The translations under genes were made by a program, and so were the position numbers. Shown here one piece after another: positions 50,310 to 53,807 of a DNA stretch of 53,807 bases (positions are counted from its first letter, which is position 1; the number at the start of each line of letters is the position of its first letter). The DNA is from Synergistaceae bacterium UBA6101 (GTDB lineage Bacteria > Synergistota > Synergistia > Synergistales > Synergistaceae): NCBI GenBank assembly GCA_002428495.1, contig DIWR01000007.1, positions 1 through 53,807 of the forward strand, read 5' to 3'. The notes below the pieces were generated by a model that was not told the DNA's origin, searched no databases, and saw only the letters and a program-made list of their open reading frames with translations.

Positions 50310-50338
50310 TTGTTTTACCCGGCTTTATCACATTAGAT
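50310..50338 (+). promoter_or_regulatory. Possible promoter of pyrH
   Basis: TTGTTT (50310-50315), a 17-base spacer, then TTAGAT (50333-50338). Each hexamer deviates from consensus at two positions. Confidence 0.4.
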
Positions 50339-50377
50339 CAATATAATTAAAAAAATATAAACAAGGAGTGTGTCCTG

Positions 50378-51088
50378 ATGGATCGAAAATATAACCGTGT
50401 TTTGCTTAAACTCTCGGGAGAGATACTTGCAGGTGACGCGCATTTTGGACTGGACTACGAAGCAATCAGAGGTATTTGCGAAGAGATAGTAGAGGTTGCA
50501 AGGGAAGGCGTTGCTATCTCTATGGTAGTCGGAGGCGGAAACATCATTCGTGGTGCGCAGACAGTAAGTGTTGAGAGGGCGCAGGCCGATTATATGGGAA
50601 TGTTGGGTACAGTCATAAACGCACTTGCCCTGCAGGATGCTCTTGAGCGTCTTGGCCAGCCGACAAGGGTACAGTCTGCCATTGAAATGAAGCAGGTTGC
50701 TGAAACAGTTATCCGCAGGAGAGCGATCCGCCATCTGGAAAAGGGTAGGATCGTCATATTTGCAGCAGGGACAGGCTCTCCTTATTTTTCAACAGACACA
50801 ACAGCTGCTCTCAGGGCTTCAGAGATAGGGGCCGAGTGTCTTATTAAGGCTACAAAAGTAGACGGCATTTACGACAAAGATCCCCAGAAGTATCCCGATG
50901 CGAAGCGACTTGCAAAACTAACATACATGGACGCGCTGAGGATGCAGCTCAAGGTCATGGACGCCGCGGCCTTCTCGCTTTGTCAGGAAAATAAGATACC
51001 GATAATAGTTTTCGATGTTCATAAAAAAGGCAACCTCAGAAAGCTTCTTATTGAAGGACAGGACATAGGATCGACCGTAAGCAACTAG
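50378..51088 (+). CDS. pyrH: Uridylate kinase (UMP kinase)
   Basis: Hexameric UMP kinase of the amino acid kinase fold, converting UMP to UDP. RVLLKLSGEILAGDAHFGLD at the N-terminus, VVGGGNIIRGAQTVS, FAAGTGSPYFSTDTTAALRA and ATKVDGIYDKDPQKYPDAKR are typical. Length of 236 residues is standard. AAGGAG precedes ATG 50378. It is followed by frr in the usual order after about 210 non-coding bases. Confidence 0.97.
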   Translation: MDRKYNRVLLKLSGEILAGDAHFGLDYEAIRGICEEIVEVAREGVAISMVVGGGNIIRGAQTVSVERAQADYMGMLGTVINALALQDALERLGQPTRVQSAIEMKQVAETVIRRRAIRHLEKGRIVIFAAGTGSPYFSTDTTAALRASEIGAECLIKATKVDGIYDKDPQKYPDAKRLAKLTYMDALRMQLKVMDAAAFSLCQENKIPIIVFDVHKKGNLRKLLIEGQDIGSTVSN

Positions 51089-51300
51089 TTTCAAGAGGTA
51101 CAGAAGAGAATCCAGGATCATTTGCCTGGAATCTTAAAAACAATTGCAGTGCCCAATAAAATCGCCCATTTTGAGTTAAATTTGGTATATACTATTGTTC
51201 AGGTGGGATGACTTGAAGTAGGCTGATGATCCCCCGAGGTTTTCAAGACTGATCGAATGCCTGCAGAAACGGCATATTAATCTTATAAGGAGTGATCTGC

Positions 51301-51858
51301 GTGCCTCAAAATTTGATCAAAGACTTAACGACCCGCAGTGAAAAAACACTGGAGCACCTCAAGACGACGCTTCAGGGCATAAGAACGGGAAGGGCTCATC
51401 CTGCCCTTGTAGAAGACATAAAGGTCGACTACTTCGGGACCTCCACACCCATTAAGAATATGGGAACTGTAAGTATTCCGGAAGCGCGTCAGATCATGAT
51501 CAACCCCTGGGACAAGACTGCAATGAAAGCGATCGAAAAGGCGATCCAGGCATCTCCCCTGGGAATAAACCCTCAGAACGACGGAGAGACTATACGTCTC
51601 AACCTGCCTGAACTTACGCAGGCCCGCCGCGTTGAACTGACCAAGATAGTCAACAAGTCAGCTGAAGAAGCAAGGATAGCTATCCGCAATGTCCGCAGGG
51701 ATGTCATAGACTCTCTTAAGAAGATGGAGAAGGATAGTGTGATCACAGAGGACGACCTGAAGAAGTATCAGAAGGAAGCTCAGGACCACACAGACGCATT
51801 TATCAAAAAGGTCGATGCGATGCTGGCTGATAAAGAAAAGGAAATAATGGAAAAATAG
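51301..51858 (+). CDS. frr: Ribosome recycling factor
   Basis: Splits post-termination ribosomes together with EF-G. It has exactly 185 residues from GTG 51301, which has AAGGAG 8 bases upstream; GTG 51292 lies inside this site. Typical parts: TLQGIRTGRAHPALVEDIKV, IPEARQIMINPWDKTAMKAI and LPELTQARRVELTKIVNKSA. It stands between pyrH and the nucleotidyltransferase gene. The 51089-51291 gap has an ATCCAGG/CCTGGAAT hairpin and TATACT box (51189-51194), possibly an frr promoter. Confidence 0.97.
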   Translation: MPQNLIKDLTTRSEKTLEHLKTTLQGIRTGRAHPALVEDIKVDYFGTSTPIKNMGTVSIPEARQIMINPWDKTAMKAIEKAIQASPLGINPQNDGETIRLNLPELTQARRVELTKIVNKSAEEARIAIRNVRRDVIDSLKKMEKDSVITEDDLKKYQKEAQDHTDAFIKKVDAMLADKEKEIMEK

Positions 51859-51890
51859 CTTCACGAAAATATGGCATATTTGGGGAGGCA

Positions 51891-51920
51891 TTGCGTAGGC
51901 AGTGTCTCCCTGTGTTATAT
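51891..51920 (+). promoter_or_regulatory. Candidate promoter giving a leaderless cca transcript
   Basis: TTGCGT (51891-51896), an 18-base spacer and TTATAT (51915-51920) place the transcription start at or next to the ATG at 51928. No ribosome-binding site is seen before that ATG. Confidence 0.4.
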
Positions 51921-51927
51921 TATTCAA

Positions 51928-53103
51928 ATGATGAAAGAGACGGAATTTCTCAGGAAAGTTGCAGAGATCGGCGGAGTGGTCTATGTCGCTGGAGGCTGGG
52001 TGCGGGACAGGCTGATGGGGCGTTGCCCGCACGACAGGGACTATGTCCTTTGCGGGCTTGAAGAAGGGACATTTGCAAAAGAGTTTCCCCAGGCTGTAAA
52101 GGCAGGAAGTTCCTTCCCGGTATTTATTCTCACGATAGACGGAGAACCATGCGACGTTGCCATGGCACGGACCGAGAAGAAAAAAGGCACCGGCTACAAG
52201 GGATTTGTGGTCGAATACGGCCCTGACGTTACGATAGAAGAGGATCTTTTCAGGCGTGATACGACCATAAACAGCATGGCATGGTCGCCGGAAGAGGATA
52301 AGCTGATAGACCCATTTGGCGGACAGGCCGACATCAATGCAAAGACGATAAGGGCGACCTCTTATCACTTCTGCGAAGATCCTGTAAGGGCGCTCCGTGC
52401 AGCCAGGCAGGCCGCCGAGTTTGATTTCACAATAGAAAAACATACCCTTGAGATGATGGGCAGATGCGTGCATGAGCTTTCTAAAGAGCCGAAGGAAAGG
52501 ATCTTTGGCGAATTGGAAAGGGCGATGCTTTGCATTAGACCTTCTGTATTCTTCTCTATGCTGGCCGAGGCGGGTATCCTTGGTACAGTTATCCTTCCTC
52601 TTGATGAAATGTGGAAGATTCAGTCCGAGGATGGTGATAAGGACTTTAACCGTGCGATGAGAATGTTGGATAAGACTGCAGAGCTATGCCAACGATCCGA
52701 GATCAGGTTTGCCTCGCTTGTAAGATCGATCAGACTCTCACCTGCAGGCCATGAAGATTTGTTGGATAAGATCGATCGGACGCTGAGGCTGCCGGGTGTA
52801 TGGCGAAGGTGCGCTGAGTTCGCATCCCTGCATCTGCCTGATCCAGCAACAGGAAAAGACCCTGCTGTCGCCGTGGATACTCTTACTAAACTCCAAAATC
52901 ACCCGCTCGGAATAGACGGATGCATTGCCATAACAAATGCAGAAGGGACTATAAACCGTTATCCCTTCCTTGCGAACAGCGAGTTGTATATTGAGGTAAT
53001 GAGAAGTGTCCGTGCAGAACTCCCGGCCGGAATAGAAGGAAAGGCCAGAGGGGAATGGATACGAGCGCAGCAAATCGAGGCAGTTTCAAAGTTACTATTG
53101 TGA
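51928..53103 (+). CDS. cca: CCA tRNA nucleotidyltransferase / poly(A) polymerase family (class II)
   Basis: Nucleotidyltransferase of the class II CCA-adding/poly(A) polymerase family. VYVAGGWVRDRLMG and HDRDYVLCG give the GG-x-VRD and catalytic D-x-D motifs. EEDLFRRDTTINSMAWSPEE is the RRD motif, and EDPVRALRAARQAAEFDF the ERE/template-like part. The protein then continues with a less conserved helical tail (391 residues in total from ATG 51928). The start is uncertain: ATG 51871 adds 19 residues, but neither has a ribosome-binding site. Several tRNAs here encode their own CCA, so repair or poly(A) addition could be the main function. Confidence 0.9.
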   Translation: MMKETEFLRKVAEIGGVVYVAGGWVRDRLMGRCPHDRDYVLCGLEEGTFAKEFPQAVKAGSSFPVFILTIDGEPCDVAMARTEKKKGTGYKGFVVEYGPDVTIEEDLFRRDTTINSMAWSPEEDKLIDPFGGQADINAKTIRATSYHFCEDPVRALRAARQAAEFDFTIEKHTLEMMGRCVHELSKEPKERIFGELERAMLCIRPSVFFSMLAEAGILGTVILPLDEMWKIQSEDGDKDFNRAMRMLDKTAELCQRSEIRFASLVRSIRLSPAGHEDLLDKIDRTLRLPGVWRRCAEFASLHLPDPATGKDPAVAVDTLTKLQNHPLGIDGCIAITNAEGTINRYPFLANSELYIEVMRSVRAELPAGIEGKARGEWIRAQQIEAVSKLLL

Positions 53104-53225
53104 AACTGTAAAGACCGGCAAGCTATTGGCAAGCGTGGGCAAGCAATTGTTTTTAAGACTTTGCTAAGCAATTGCCTGAGCAGTGGCTAAGCGGTCGCAG
53201 AAACTTAAAAATAACCCAAAATCCC
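53104..53225. repeat. Phased GCAAGC units (cluster B, element 4-like)
   Basis: Three GGCAAGC/GCAAGC units at 53117-53144 with 10-11-base spacing are the reverse complement of the GCTTGCC units at 32901-33003. GGCTAAGCGG and CTAAGCAATTGCC variants follow to about 53200. The segment starts right at the cca stop codon. Confidence 0.75.
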
Positions 53226-53483
53226 CATCATCCCGGTATGCCCTTGTTCAGGAAGGAGCTGTTCCTTGAATGAGGAACATTTCAAATCACCATAGCGACT
53301 GAACTATTTGGAGTGCGTTTCTACATCCGGGATCGAGCGTATTTATTTTGACCTGCGCCCTTGACGTCGTCCCCGAATGCTTAAATCGGGGATCCAGAGG
53401 CTTGGGTCTTAGAGAACATGAATGCTGTAATAACCTGAAACCAGAGACACTGGGCTCCCGTTAAGAGGCGTCCGGGAGAGACG
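53226..53483. repeat. GTCATCCCGG-type element with an insertion (cluster B)
   Basis: CATCATCCCGGTATGCC (53226-53242) matches the left arm of the element at 32602, but about 90 bases intervene before CCGGGATCGAG. Downstream, the internal stem TCCCCGA/TCGGGGA (53370-53392) with ATCCAGAGGCTTGGGT and the following TAATAACCTGAAACCA track matches 32661-32745. The right arm has a different but still pairing stem (CTCCCG/CGGGAG). Confidence 0.75.
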
Positions 53484-53640
53484 ATGAAAAGATAAAACCA
53501 AAATCTGAATAGAAAACCTTTCAAGTAATCTCAGGTAATAATATTTGGTAATAAAGAAGGGAGCACGATACTCCCGCTCCCTAAAAACATTATCTTTTTC
53601 ATAATTCACAGCTGATTGACAATAGCTTTTTGCCCTGACA
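53484..53640. other. Non-repeat stretch in cluster B
   Basis: About 150 bases with no gene. GGGAGC at 53560-53565 and GCTCCC at 53575-53580 form a short stem preceded by A-rich and followed by TAAAAACAT. On the minus strand no T tract is adjacent, so I do not call it a terminator. Confidence 0.4.
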
Positions 53641-53807
53641 ACCGCTTTCCAACTGCTTCCCGCGACCGTTCCTGTCGCAGCTTCCTGCGGCGAGGGTTTC
53701 GCCGCACTTCGCTAAAGTGCTATTAAGTTAGCGCTGCGCTTTTAGGATTTTAGCGATAGCCAACTGCAATATCGCAATTGGAGCAGATCGGAGATGATAG
53801 CGACGCA
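53641..53807. repeat. Modular hairpin repeat (cluster B), truncated by the window end
   Basis: Reverse-complement counterpart of the element at 32342-32595. GCGAC/GTCGC (53662-53678), GCGGCGA/TCGCCGC (53687-53705) and CACTT/AAGTG stems are joined by CTTCC-type linkers. TTTTAGCGATAGCCAAC (about 53748-53764) resembles the left end of the 32211 palindrome, and CAATTGGAGCAGATCGGAG the left end of the 32342 element. The repeat continues beyond the window. Confidence 0.8.

Overview
The window looks like a chromosomal stretch of an anaerobic, diderm, amino-acid-fermenting bacterium, most likely a member of the Synergistota (Cloacibacillus/Synergistes-like). This is inferred from the gene mix: a TAXI-type TRAP transporter with a fused permease, two-subunit class I fumarase, a short archaeal-type prolyl-tRNA synthetase, an LpxL-like acyltransferase (implying an outer membrane), an old-yellow-enzyme oxidoreductase with an FeS site, and the rpsO-pnp-dut-thrS-infC-rpmI-rplT order. 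No 16S gene is present, so the assignment is indirect.

Layout. 1-8.3 kb: an MFS carrier, fumarase alpha/beta, a TAXI-TRAP uptake system, a frameshifted AbrB-family membrane protein, a lipid A-type acyltransferase and an RNase H-fold orphan. 8.4-16.1 kb: a YerC/TrpR-like regulator, proS, mnmE, a PLP aminotransferase, a YhaM-like exoribonuclease, a pseudouridine synthase and a DUF1847 protein. 16.2-32.2 kb: information-processing genes (rpsO, pnp, dut, thrS, infC, rpmI, rplT), a KtrAB-type potassium system, pheS/pheT, a zapB-like/zapA/cvpA group and mutS2. 32.2-33.0 kb: a dense non-coding cluster of hairpin repeats. 33.1-41.4 kb: a single operon with all seven shikimate-pathway activities plus tyrA and pheA, preceded by a Phe/Tyr-rich leader peptide and an intrinsic terminator. 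41.4-46.4 kb: a more AT-rich accessory patch (MFS carrier between 12-bp direct repeats, an ADP-ribosylglycohydrolase, a possible recombinase remnant) followed by a large NADH:flavin oxidoreductase. 47.0-53.1 kb: two tRNA-Ser, tadA, tRNA-Arg, SRP RNA, an orphan protein, then rpsB-tsf-pyrH-frr-cca. 53.1-53.8 kb: a second copy of the hairpin-repeat cluster, running off the window.

How the genes fit together. The aro operon takes PEP and erythrose-4-phosphate to chorismate (aroF, aroB, aroQ, aroE-aroK fusion, aroA, aroC) and on toward Tyr (tyrA) and Phe (pheA). The leader peptide is packed with Phe and Tyr codons and has no Trp codon, which matches the two branches encoded. I interpret it as a classic transcription attenuator controlled by charged tRNA-Phe and tRNA-Tyr. 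The enzymes also carry likely feedback domains: an N-terminal regulatory domain on the DAHP synthase and an ACT domain on PheA.

The strongest candidates for something undescribed are (i) the aro attenuator with its leader peptide, and (ii) the two modular hairpin-repeat clusters at about 32.2-33.0 and 53.1-53.8 kb, whose stems change in a compensatory way between copies and which contain helically phased GCTTGCC units. Other points worth checking are an apparent AUA start codon for infC, a G6 slippery site joining two halves of an AbrB-family gene, and a possible leaderless cca transcript.
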